From: Palsa-504 sp963806335
GTDB taxonomy: Bacteria > Actinomycetota > Actinomycetes > Streptosporangiales > Streptosporangiaceae
NCBI GenBank assembly: GCA_963806335.1
Contig: CAWDXO010000018.1
Span: 1-64,000 of the forward strand
Reading direction: 5' to 3'
Length of the DNA stretch: 64,000 nucleotides
Shown: one piece after another, positions 16,250-24,170 of the stretch
Layout: the number at the start of each line of letters is the position of its first letter
Position numbering within the stretch: position 1 is the first letter of the stretch
Made by a program: the position numbers and the translations under genes
The notes under the pieces: generated by a model
What the model saw: only the letters and a program-made list of their open reading frames with translations
Databases searched by the model: none
Told to the model about the DNA's origin: nothing

Positions 16250-17938
16250 GTGGGGCTTCATCCGGCAACGCGAATCCGGGAGTACCGGGACGCGGGCTAC
16301 TGGAACGACGACATGATCGACGCGCTGCTGCGCGAGCGCGTCGAGCGCGACGGCGACATCCCCGCGATCGTCGACCCGCTGAACCGGGACACGCTGATGG
16401 ACGGCCCGTTTCGCGAGCTGACCTGGCCCCAGCTGGACGAGCAGGTGTCCCGGCTGGCGCAGGTGCTGCTGGACGAGGGCGTCACGACCGGGGACGTGGT
16501 CGGCGTCCAGCTGCCCAACACGGTCGAGATCGCCGTGGCCTTCCTGGCCATCGTCCGGATCGGCGCGATCGTGGCCCCGTTCCCGGTGCAGTACCGGGCC
16601 TACGAGCTCACCCACCTATCCCACGTCGCCGGGGCGAAGCTGTTCATCACGGCCGGCCGCATCGCCCACCGGCAGGCCGCCGCGGAGATCGCCGGGCTGC
16701 GGGACAGCATCCCGTCGCTGCGCGTCGTGGCCGCGTTCGGCACGGCCGTCCCGGACGGGGTCGTCGGGCTCGATGAGCGCATCACGGCGGCCGACGACCG
16801 CCGCGGGCTGGCCGCTTACCTGCAGGGCTGGTCGCCGGACCCGAACGACTGCGTCACGATCTGCTGGACCTCGGGCACCGAGAGCACGCCCAAGGGCGTC
16901 CAGCGGACCCACTACGACTGGATGGCCATGTGCACCGGCACGGTGGAGGGTCCGAACCTGACCCGCGACGACGTGCTGCTCAACCCGTTCCCGATGGTCA
17001 ACATGGCCGGCATCAACGGGATGTTCCTGCCCTGGCTGAAGGTGGGCGGGCTGTTGGTGCAGCACCACCCGTTCGACCTGGCCACGTTCCTACGGCAGAT
17101 CGAGCAGCACCGCGCCACCTACACGGTCGCGCCGCCCGCGCTGCTCACCACGCTGCTGCATAACGAGGTACTGCTGGCCCAGACCGACATCTCGAGCTTG
17201 CGGATACTCGGCTCCGGCTCCACGCCGCTGGCGCCCAGCCTGCTGCAGGGCTGGCACGACAAGTACGGCATCGAGATCATCAACTTCTACGGCTCCAACG
17301 AGGGCATCGCGCTGCTCGGCACGCCCAAGGACATCCCCGACCCCGGGGTGCGGGCGCTGTACTTCCCGCGGTACGCCGTCCGGGACTGGTCCATCACCAT
17401 GTCGCGCTCGACGCTGGCGCGGATCGTGGACCCGGCCACGGGCCAGGAGATCACCGAGGCGGGCGTGCCCGGCGAGCTGCGGATCAAGGGCCCTGGCGTG
17501 TTCCCCGGGTACCTGCCCGCCAGCAGGGTGCCCGAGCCGTTCGATGAGGACGGCTACCTGAGGACCGGAGACATCCTCGAGATCGCCGGGGACGAATTGC
17601 AGTACCTGCATTACGTCGACCGGTCCAAAGACATGGTCGTACGCGGCGGCATGAAAATATCGGCGGCCGAACTCGAGGGCTTCATTTCTGACCACCCCAA
17701 GGTCGCCGACGTGGCCGTGGTGGCCTATCCGGATGAGGTGCTCGGCGAACGCGCCTGCGCCGTGGTGGTGCCCCGTCCGGGCGAGACCGTAACGCTGGCC
17801 GAGATTACCCGCTACCTGGGCGGCCTCGGCATCGCCACCTTTAAGCTGCCCGAACGTCTCGAGGTCCGGGAAGAGCTGCCTCGCAACCCGCTGGGCAAGG
17901 TCCTCAAGCGAGAGCTGCGCGACGAGCTGCGGGCGTGA
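16250..17938 (+). CDS. Acyl-CoA synthetase (AMP-dependent ligase)
   Basis: This 562-residue class I adenylate-forming enzyme from a GTG start has the family's core motifs in order: the phosphate loop TSGTESTPKGV, the A5 region NFYGSNEG, YLRTGD, the hinge DRSKDMVVRGGMKIS, and the C-terminal lysine region NPLGKVLKREL. It would activate a carboxylic acid to an acyl-AMP and then an acyl-CoA. The length and hinge suit fatty-acid, aromatic or terpenoid acid-CoA ligases. It sits 10 bases after the LLM oxidoreductase, and with the divergent thiolase it supplies the activation step of a CoA-dependent degradation route. The stop codon lies inside the first unit of a 14-bp tandem repeat, and a paired hairpin follows, facing the convergent amine oxidase gene. 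Confidence 0.92.
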   Translation: MGLHPATRIREYRDAGYWNDDMIDALLRERVERDGDIPAIVDPLNRDTLMDGPFRELTWPQLDEQVSRLAQVLLDEGVTTGDVVGVQLPNTVEIAVAFLAIVRIGAIVAPFPVQYRAYELTHLSHVAGAKLFITAGRIAHRQAAAEIAGLRDSIPSLRVVAAFGTAVPDGVVGLDERITAADDRRGLAAYLQGWSPDPNDCVTICWTSGTESTPKGVQRTHYDWMAMCTGTVEGPNLTRDDVLLNPFPMVNMAGINGMFLPWLKVGGLLVQHHPFDLATFLRQIEQHRATYTVAPPALLTTLLHNEVLLAQTDISSLRILGSGSTPLAPSLLQGWHDKYGIEIINFYGSNEGIALLGTPKDIPDPGVRALYFPRYAVRDWSITMSRSTLARIVDPATGQEITEAGVPGELRIKGPGVFPGYLPASRVPEPFDEDGYLRTGDILEIAGDELQYLHYVDRSKDMVVRGGMKISAAELEGFISDHPKVADVAVVAYPDEVLGERACAVVVPRPGETVTLAEITRYLGGLGIATFKLPERLEVREELPRNPLGKVLKRELRDELRA

Positions 17939-17986
17939 CGCGCCGGGCGTGACGCGCCGGGCGTGACGCGCCGGGCGTGACGCGCC
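17931..17986. repeat. 14-bp tandem repeat, four copies, across a stop codon
   Basis: The unit GGGCGTGACGCGCC occurs four times head to tail (17931-17944, 17945-17958, 17959-17972, 17973-17986). The first copy contains the TGA stop of the acyl-CoA ligase. Because 14 is not a multiple of three, expansion beyond the stop does not alter the protein. Confidence 0.9.
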
Positions 17987-18011
17987 CCGCGTGCGGCTAC
18001 CCCGGACCGTG

Positions 18012-18068
18012 AACCGGCACGATGGAGCTTCGAGCCGGTTCCCAGCGGCTCGATGGAACATCGAGCCG
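18012..18068. terminator. Paired hairpins between convergent genes (GGAAC-loop family)
   Basis: Two hairpins stand side by side. The first pairs AACCGGC (18012-18018) with GCCGGTT (18034-18040), with CGA/TCG pairing inside. The second pairs CGGCTCGAT (18046-18054) with ATCGAGCCG (18060-18068) around the loop GGAAC. They lie between the ligase stop and the amine oxidase stop, so a bidirectional terminator role is likely. Near-identical units recur at 36746-36809. Confidence 0.7.
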
Positions 18069-18141
18069 GTTGCCGGGCACGCAGGGGACGGGGGCAGGCA
18101 GGGATGCCCGTTCGGCCTAAAAGGGGTTTGAATTTTGCTGG

Positions 18142-20107
18142 TCAGCCGGGGGAGCAGTGACGGGCCGGGGGCGGCACATCCAGGGTGGGGTTGCGGTCGA
18201 AGAAACCAGTCGGCTTGAGCACGAAGCCGCAGCGGGCGACCGGCATCACCGGCCAGTCCTCCGGGCGCGGGACGTGGGTGGGGCCGAACGTGTGCCACAG
18301 GACGATGTCGGCGCCGTCGATGTCCCGGTCCGCCGCGCTGAAGGCCGGGAGCCCGGCGCCGCCGGGATGCTGGTTCACGAAGTCACCGGCCGGATAGCGC
18401 TCGTCCGGGTCGTACCTGGTGACCCAGAGGTGGTTGGTCGCGAACGCGGCCCGCTTCGCTACGGGCGAGTCCGGGTCGGCCAGCAGCAACGGCGCGGATT
18501 CCGGGTAGAGGGTGTAGCTGGTCGGACGGCCGAACCTGTTGGTGCGCTCGGTGCTGATAACCCGCCAGGTCCGGCCCCGGGCCCCGTCCGCGCGGCGGGC
18601 CGCCTCGGACTCACGGGTCAGCCGGGTCACTTCCTGCGCGATCGCGTTGCCGTGCGGGTTGCCCGGGCCAGCCGGGCGGCCGGTGACGTCGACCTCCTCC
18701 ACCGCGTTGGCCAGGCCGTCCACGGTCATGTCCAGCCGGGCGCTGAACAGGTGCTGGTGCACCGCCCCGGCCAGGCCGGGGGCGACCTGCGTCGAGTACG
18801 GGTCATCTGCTGGGTAGGCCGAGGTGAACAGCACGCCGGTCGCCTTGATCTCGCACTCGATCGTGCCGTCCAGGTAGAAGTACCAGTAGAAGCCGTAGTC
18901 GTAGTTGCCGACCGTGCTGAAGTAGGAGACCACCAGCCTGCGCTGGCGGCGCGACTGAGCCGAGCCGTTGAAGATGTCGGTGTGCTTCCACAAGATGCCG
19001 AAGTCTTCCTCGTGGACGCAGATCGCGTTCTTGATCGTACGCGGCTGGCCGGCGTCGTCGGTCACGGTCGCGTCCAGGTAGGCGATCTCGCCCAGGCAGT
19101 CGCAGCCGAGCTCGAGCGAGTTGGCCCACTTCCCGACCAGGTACTCGCCGGTGTCGAAGTACGCCTGCCAGTAGCGGAATCCCGGATCGCCGTAGGGTAC
19201 GACCATCTCGGGAATCGACGCCCGGTAGATCACGGGCCGCTCGCGGCCGCCGGCGTGCAGGCCGATCTGGTGCAGGGTCAGCCCCTCGCGGGCGTCGAAG
19301 CCGATCCGCATCGACCAGTCCTGCCAGCGCAGCGCGTGCCCGTCGAGGGTGAAGCTCGGCCCTTCCGGCTGGGTGATCTCGATGGGCTTGAGCGTGGTCC
19401 GGTGCGGGCCGCGCACCGCCTCGTCGTCGTAGTCACCGGACTCTTCCGGCACCGGGAGCTCGAACTCGTCGGTGACCTTGAAGACCTTCTTCTCGATCAG
19501 GTCGACGTGGGCGGCGATCCCGTCGACCGGGTGCGCCCAGGCCAGGTCATGCTCGCTTGCCTGGATGAACGCGAGCACGCGCACCATCCGGCGGCGGTCG
19601 TCGTCGGGGGGCCCGAACGCGCCCGCGGTGAGCGGGCAGGTCCGGATCTGGCTGAGGTCGTGGTAGCCCCGGCGGGCCATGGCCGCGCGCCAGTCCGGGT
19701 CGGCCTTGACGATCTCGTCGACGATGGCGAAGTCGCCCTCGAGGATCGGCAGCTGGCCGTCCTGGCCCCGGTCCAGGGTGCGGGCGCTGACGACTTGCTG
19801 ACGGGTCAGCGACACCACGACGTCGGTGGATTCGCCGGTGCCGGTGTTGAGCAGGAAGGCACGCAGCCGCCGGTCCGCCGCCGGGCCCGTGCCCGTCAGC
19901 CCCGTTCCCCAGCACTGTGTCCGCCAGCACTGTGTCCTTTGGCGGTTCCTCCAGGCCGTAGTACGCGAACCGGACCGGGTCGGCCAGCAGCCCGGCCGCC
20001 GCCATGATGTCCCGGCCCGCCAGGTACTCGGCCGCGGTGGCCGGGTCGAGCGGGTGCGCGGGGTTCGCGCCGGCCGTCTCGTCCGCCTGTACGGCGGTGT
20101 CGGTCAT
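18142..20107 (-). pseudogene. Copper amine oxidase, split by a frameshift
   Basis: Read across one break, this is a full-length primary-amine oxidase of about 650 residues. The N-terminus from ATG 20107 reads HPLDPATAAEYLAGRDIM. At about 19903-19909 one extra A shifts the frame, directly beside a 15-bp tandem duplication (19910-19937) encoding DTVLA twice. The rest follows in the other frame: the catalytic base Asp in AYFDTGEYLVG, the TPQ-forming tyrosine in TVGNYDYGFYW, the copper ligands HQH (VHQHLFSARLDM) and a third His in FGPTHVPRPEDWP. Such enzymes oxidise primary amines to aldehydes, releasing ammonia and peroxide, using copper and topaquinone. It lies 15 bases downstream of an APC-type permease, so uptake and oxidation of an amine was probably the joint function. 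A sequencing error could mimic the break. Confidence 0.8.
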
Positions 20108-20122
20108 GAGGGATCTCCCGGT

Positions 20123-21586
20123 TTACTCGTCGGCGATGATCGAGCCGACCCGGTCGCCCAGGCCCGGGTCGCGCCTGACCAGCCAGATCGAGTAGAGGAT
20201 GAACACCACGATGAGGCCCACGGCGACCCACGGGAACCAGTCGTACGGCTGGGGCTGCGGCGGCTTGAACAGGTAGTAGATGGGGACGGCGATCGCGACC
20301 ATGCCGAGGAATGGCAGCACGATGTGCTTGATGATGCTGAACTCGGTCGGGCGGTACTTGCGGTAGTAGAACGGCAGGGCCACGTTGGCCGTGAAGTACA
20401 CGAACAGGATCAAGATCGTGCCCATCGTGCTGGACTCGAAGAAGAAGGTCAGCGCGTCCAGGCTGTTGCCGGTCCCGCCGATCCAGTGGCCGATCGCCCA
20501 GCCCAGCGTGATGGCCCCGGCGAAGCCGACGAAGGTGATGATGGCGTTGACCGGCGTCCGGCGGACCGGGTGGACCCGGCCGATCCAGCGCGGCAGCAGG
20601 CCCTCGCGCCCGGCGTTGAAGATCAGCCGGCACTGGGAGTTCACCGCGGCGATCAGCACGCCCAGGGTGGAGGTCAGCCCGGCGAGGTACGCGACGAAGG
20701 CTAGCCAGGCCGCCACGCTGTGGGCGACGGCGATGAACGGGATGAGGGGGGCCGTGAGCGCCGTGACGCTGTAATGGAAGCCGGACACGGTGGAGTAGGA
20801 AAGCAGCAGGTACGTGAACGCCATGAGGGCGATCGACAGGAACACGGCCCGGGGCACGTTGCGCCGGGGGCTGGTGGTCTCCTCGGCCAGCGCCGCCGAG
20901 TTCTCCCAGCCGATGAACAGGTAGATGGCCAGCGGGAAGGCGAGGGCCAGGCCGCTGAAGTGGTTGGTGAGGTGGCTGGGCTGGAACGGCACGGTGCTGA
21001 GGTGGCCGCCGTTCTTGATCAGCACGGCGATCGACACGACGAGCAGCACGATCAGCTCGAAGGCGAAGAAGAAGCCGGCCAGCTTGGTCGACACGGCTAC
21101 GCCGCGGAACATCATGAACATGGCACCGGCGGTGAATACGGCCGAGAAGATGATCCAGGGGATGTTCACGCCCGTATAGAACTGGATCATGATCGACAGG
21201 AACCCGCCGGAGATGACCAGCACCGACGAGATCGCGATGATATAGCCGGCGCCGCACACCAGCGCGGTGGTCACGGCGCTGGTGCCGCCGAACGTCTTGC
21301 CCACGAAGGTGATGAAGCCGCCGGTCGACGGGTGGGCCCGGGAGAACTGCGACAGCGTGTTGCCGAGCAGCGCGATGGCGACGATGGCCACGACGATGAC
21401 CAGCGGCGACGCGATGCCAGCCGCGATCACGATCCCCGCGAAGCCGAAGTAGAAGCTGTAGGCCGGGCCGATATTCGCCATCGTCGAGGCGGAGATGTCG
21501 ACCAGGCCCAGCGCCCCGCGGTGCAGGCGCTCGGCGGATTCAGGTGCCTTCGTTTCCGTGAACGGAACGCGTGCCGCTTCGCTCAT
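20123..21586 (-). CDS. APC-superfamily amino acid/amine permease
   Basis: This 487-residue integral membrane transporter has about twelve hydrophobic helices and the APC signature in helix 1 (LVDISASTMANIGPAYSFYFGF). Other family features are GGFITFVGKTFGG, WENSAALAEETTSPRRNVPRAV (the conserved Glu-Glu loop) and SQCRLIFNAGREGLLPRWIG. It would take up an amino acid or amine with protons or by exchange. The start at 21586 was chosen over an upstream one because AAGGGAG lies 8-14 bases before it. The copper amine oxidase gene follows 15 bases downstream, which suggests a primary amine as substrate. A LacI-like half-palindrome at 21679-21694 lies about 95 bases upstream, so it may share control with the adjacent LacI system. 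Confidence 0.88.
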   Translation of the reverse strand: MSEAARVPFTETKAPESAERLHRGALGLVDISASTMANIGPAYSFYFGFAGIVIAAGIASPLVIVVAIVAIALLGNTLSQFSRAHPSTGGFITFVGKTFGGTSAVTTALVCGAGYIIAISSVLVISGGFLSIMIQFYTGVNIPWIIFSAVFTAGAMFMMFRGVAVSTKLAGFFFAFELIVLLVVSIAVLIKNGGHLSTVPFQPSHLTNHFSGLALAFPLAIYLFIGWENSAALAEETTSPRRNVPRAVFLSIALMAFTYLLLSYSTVSGFHYSVTALTAPLIPFIAVAHSVAAWLAFVAYLAGLTSTLGVLIAAVNSQCRLIFNAGREGLLPRWIGRVHPVRRTPVNAIITFVGFAGAITLGWAIGHWIGGTGNSLDALTFFFESSTMGTILILFVYFTANVALPFYYRKYRPTEFSIIKHIVLPFLGMVAIAVPIYYLFKPPQPQPYDWFPWVAVGLIVVFILYSIWLVRRDPGLGDRVGSIIADE

Positions 21587-21678
21587 GTGCTCACTCCCTT
21601 GACGGGCTGGCTGGGCCGCTGCTACTGAGTTAGTACGGATCATGCGCGGGGCCGGGGCCGATGGTCAACCACGATGTC

Positions 21679-21694
21679 GGCAAGCGCTTTCCAA
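21679..21694. promoter_or_regulatory. LacI-type operator-like site upstream of the permease
   Basis: On the minus strand the site reads TTGGAAAGCGCTTGCC, close to the LacI/CcpA-like palindrome with central AAGCGCTT. It lies about 95 bases before the permease start, downstream of the LacI gene. It resembles the stronger palindrome at 22953-22972 (shared GGAAAGC core). Confidence 0.4.
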
Positions 21695-21736
21695 TTGGTG
21701 CGAAACGTACCTGATGCGCAGTCAGGTGCGCAAGGG

Positions 21737-22900
21737 TCAGCTGACCGGAGGACGCGGAAGAGTGCTTTCCCGCAGAATGACCTCGCCGGGCACCGGGATG
21801 ACCCGGGGTTGCTGAGCAGCGGCCAGGTCGGCGCCCGTGTCGGCGCCCGTGTCGGCGGCCTCGGCCAGGATCAGGCCGGCCGCCATCTCCCCCATGCGCT
21901 TGAGCGGCAGCCGCACCGTGGTCAGCGGCGGGTAGACGTCCCGGAGGGTGAGGATGTCGTCGAACCCGGCCAGCGCCATGTCGGCGGGCACCTGCAGGCC
22001 GCCGGCCCGCAGCCGGGCCAGCGCGCCCATGGCCATCACGTCGGTGACCGCGAACACGCAGTCCGGCCGCGGCCCGGGCGCGGCCAGCACGGCGCTCATC
22101 GCCTCGTAGCCGCCGTCCCTGGTGAACAGGCCGTGGACGACCTGGGTCGCCTCCAGCGGCACCGACCAGGCGGCGAGGCCGGCCCGGAACCCGTCCAGCC
22201 GGTCCCGCGCCGTCAGCAGGCCGCGCGGCCCAGCCAGCACCGCGAAGCGGCGGTGCCCGAGCGCGACCATCGCCTGGGCTAGGGCCTGGGCGCCCGCGGC
22301 GTTCTCCGGCCGGATCGTGTCCACGCCGAGCAGATCCTGGCCTACGCAGACGGCTCGGCCGCCCGAACGGGTGAAGGCGGCGATCTCCGCGCGCAGTTCG
22401 GCGCGGGCCGTGGCATCGTCGGACCGGCTGCCGATCAGGATCACCGCGCGGGCCCGCTGGGCGCGCATCAGCGCGACGTACTCACGCTCGGCCGCCTCAG
22501 AGGCTGACGCCGGCGACAGGCAGACCAGCAGCCGCCTGGCGTCGGCGACCTCGATGAGGCCGGCCGCGATCGAGGAGAAATACGGGTCGGCGATGTCGTG
22601 GACGACCACGCCCACCATCGTGCTCTGCCCGGTGGCGACGGCGCGGGCCTGCAGGTTGGCCGTGTAGCCGAGCTCGGCGACCGCCTGGTGGACGCGCTGA
22701 GCGAGGGACGCCCCGACGCGCCGCGCGCCTTCGTTCACCACCCGGGAGGCGGTGGTCAGCGAGACGCCGGCCCGGTCGGCGACGTCCTGCAGCGTGACCC
22801 TGGAGCGCGGCTGCGTCGCGGCCTGCTGGGCGGCCGGCTGCGGGTGGGCCTGGTTCGCGGCCGGGTGGTTCGCGGCCGGGTGCGGGCGGGCCTGGCTCAC
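21737..22900 (-). CDS. LacI-family transcriptional repressor
   Basis: This 387-residue regulator has a LacI helix-turn-helix with hinge at about residues 35-85 (VTLQDVADRAGVSLTTASRVVN, then a Q-A-R-A hinge) after a disordered Pro/Ala/His-rich leader of about 33 residues. It is followed by a periplasmic-binding-protein-like sugar-sensing domain (GVVVHDIADPYFSSIAAGL, GRAVCVGQDLLGVDTI, ALAGFDDILTLRDVYPPLTTV). The GTG at 22900 has AGGAGGG upstream. It is divergent from the Gfo/Idh-DUF993-isomerase-amidohydrolase operon, and the 20-bp palindrome between the start codons is the obvious operator, so it should repress that operon until a pathway sugar or intermediate binds. The effector is not known. 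Confidence 0.93.
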   Translation of the reverse strand: MSQARPHPAANHPAANQAHPQPAAQQAATQPRSRVTLQDVADRAGVSLTTASRVVNEGARRVGASLAQRVHQAVAELGYTANLQARAVATGQSTMVGVVVHDIADPYFSSIAAGLIEVADARRLLVCLSPASASEAAEREYVALMRAQRARAVILIGSRSDDATARAELRAEIAAFTRSGGRAVCVGQDLLGVDTIRPENAAGAQALAQAMVALGHRRFAVLAGPRGLLTARDRLDGFRAGLAAWSVPLEATQVVHGLFTRDGGYEAMSAVLAAPGPRPDCVFAVTDVMAMGALARLRAGGLQVPADMALAGFDDILTLRDVYPPLTTVRLPLKRMGEMAAGLILAEAADTGADTGADLAAAQQPRVIPVPGEVILRESTLPRPPVS

Positions 22901-22952
22901 CGACCCTCCTGTTCGCGACGGGCGCTTGACCGGGTATCCGGGCCAGCCTAAT

Positions 22953-22972
22953 CTGGGAAAGCACTTTCCCAG
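22953..22972. promoter_or_regulatory. LacI operator palindrome in the divergent promoter
   Basis: CTGGGAAAGCACTTTCCCAG is palindromic except at the two centre bases and matches the usual LacI-family site (GGGAAAGCnnTTTCCC type). It lies 52 bases before the LacI GTG and 45 bases before the dehydrogenase ATG, so a bound repressor could control both directions. Confidence 0.75.
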
Positions 22973-23017
22973 TTAGTCAGGTTAGCATCGCACTTGTCGC
23001 CGACCGAAGGCTGGACC

Positions 23018-24169
23018 ATGACGCGCAAGGTCATTCACGTCGCCCTGAACGGGGTCACCGGCCGGATGGGATACCGCCAGCACCTGGTCCGGTCCCTGCT
23101 GAGCATCCGCGAGCAGGGCGGCGTCCGACTGGAAGACGGCACGATGGTCTACCCCGAGCCGATCCTGGTCGGGCGCAACGAGGAACGGCTGCGCGCCATC
23201 GCCGGACGGCACGGCCTGGATCGCTGGACCACTCATGTGGACGAGGTGCTGGCCGATCCCGAGGTCGATGTCTACTTCGACACGCAGGTCACCAGCGCGC
23301 GTGAGGCCGCCTTGGCGAAGGCGATCGAGGCGGGCAAGCACGTGTACACGGAGAAGCCGGTGGCGGGGTCGCTGGCCGGCGCGGTCCGGCTGGCCCGCGC
23401 CGCCAAGGCCGCGGGCGTCACCCACGGCGTGGTGCACGACAAGCTGTTCCTGCCCGGCGTGATGAAGCTGAACCGGCTGCTCACCGAGGGCTTCTTCGGA
23501 CGCGTGCTCTCGGTCAGGCTCGAATTCGGCTACTGGGTGTTCGAGGGCGACGGGATCCCGGCCCAGCGCCCCTCGTGGAACTACCGCGCCGAGGGCGGCG
23601 GCGGGATCGTGCTCGACATGTTCCCGCACTGGCAGTACCTGCTCACCGACCTGTTCGGCCCGATCACCGCGCTCTACGCGCGGACCGCCACGCACATCCC
23701 GCGGCGGTGGGACGAGTCCGGCATCCCGTACGACGCCACCGCCGACGACGCCGCCTACGCGGTCCTCGAGTTCGCCAGCGGAGCGTTCGCCTCGGTGAAC
23801 TCGTCCTGGGCGGTCCGGGTCAACCGGCGCGAGCTGCTCGAGCTCCAGGTGGACGGCACGGTCGCCAGCGCGGTGGCCGGCCTGCGCGACTGCGCGGTGC
23901 AGCACCGGGTGTCCACGCCGATGCCGATCTGGAACCCCGATCTGCCCGATCCCATCGACTACCAGGAGCAGTGGTCCGACGTGCCGGACAACATGACCTT
24001 CGACAACGGGTTCAAGGTGGAATGGGAGCTGTTCCTGAAGTGCGCCGCGGACGGCAGGCCATTCGCCTGGGACCTGACCGAGGGCGCCAAGGGCGTGCAG
24101 CTGGCTGAACTCGCGCTGCGGTCCTCGACCGAAGGCCGGCGCCTCGAAGTGCCGCCGCTGGCCATCTGA
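23018..24169 (+). CDS. Gfo/Idh/MocA-family dehydrogenase
   Basis: This 383-residue oxidoreductase from ATG 23018 starts with an atypical dinucleotide-binding strand (VIHVALNGVTGRMGYRQHL). It has the family's DVYFDTQVTSAREAALAKAIEAGKHVYTEKPVAG block containing the conserved EKP lysine, and a C-terminal substrate domain with WNYRAEGGGGIVLDMFPHW (His and Asp in the usual active-site places). Such enzymes oxidise or reduce sugars, cyclitols or their acids with NAD(P). A TTG eight codons upstream is a less likely start. The gene opens a four-gene operon with a DUF993 protein two bases downstream, an isomerase and an amidohydrolase, under a divergent LacI repressor. Confidence 0.88.
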   Translation: MTRKVIHVALNGVTGRMGYRQHLVRSLLSIREQGGVRLEDGTMVYPEPILVGRNEERLRAIAGRHGLDRWTTHVDEVLADPEVDVYFDTQVTSAREAALAKAIEAGKHVYTEKPVAGSLAGAVRLARAAKAAGVTHGVVHDKLFLPGVMKLNRLLTEGFFGRVLSVRLEFGYWVFEGDGIPAQRPSWNYRAEGGGGIVLDMFPHWQYLLTDLFGPITALYARTATHIPRRWDESGIPYDATADDAAYAVLEFASGAFASVNSSWAVRVNRRELLELQVDGTVASAVAGLRDCAVQHRVSTPMPIWNPDLPDPIDYQEQWSDVPDNMTFDNGFKVEWELFLKCAADGRPFAWDLTEGAKGVQLAELALRSSTEGRRLEVPPLAI

Positions 24170-24170
24170 G

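Noticed and set aside
18157..20007. A 616-codon plus-strand frame opposite the amine oxidase
   Set aside because: The minus strand shows TPQ, copper-binding and catalytic Asp motifs; the plus frame is a compositional shadow even though the minus frame is broken once.
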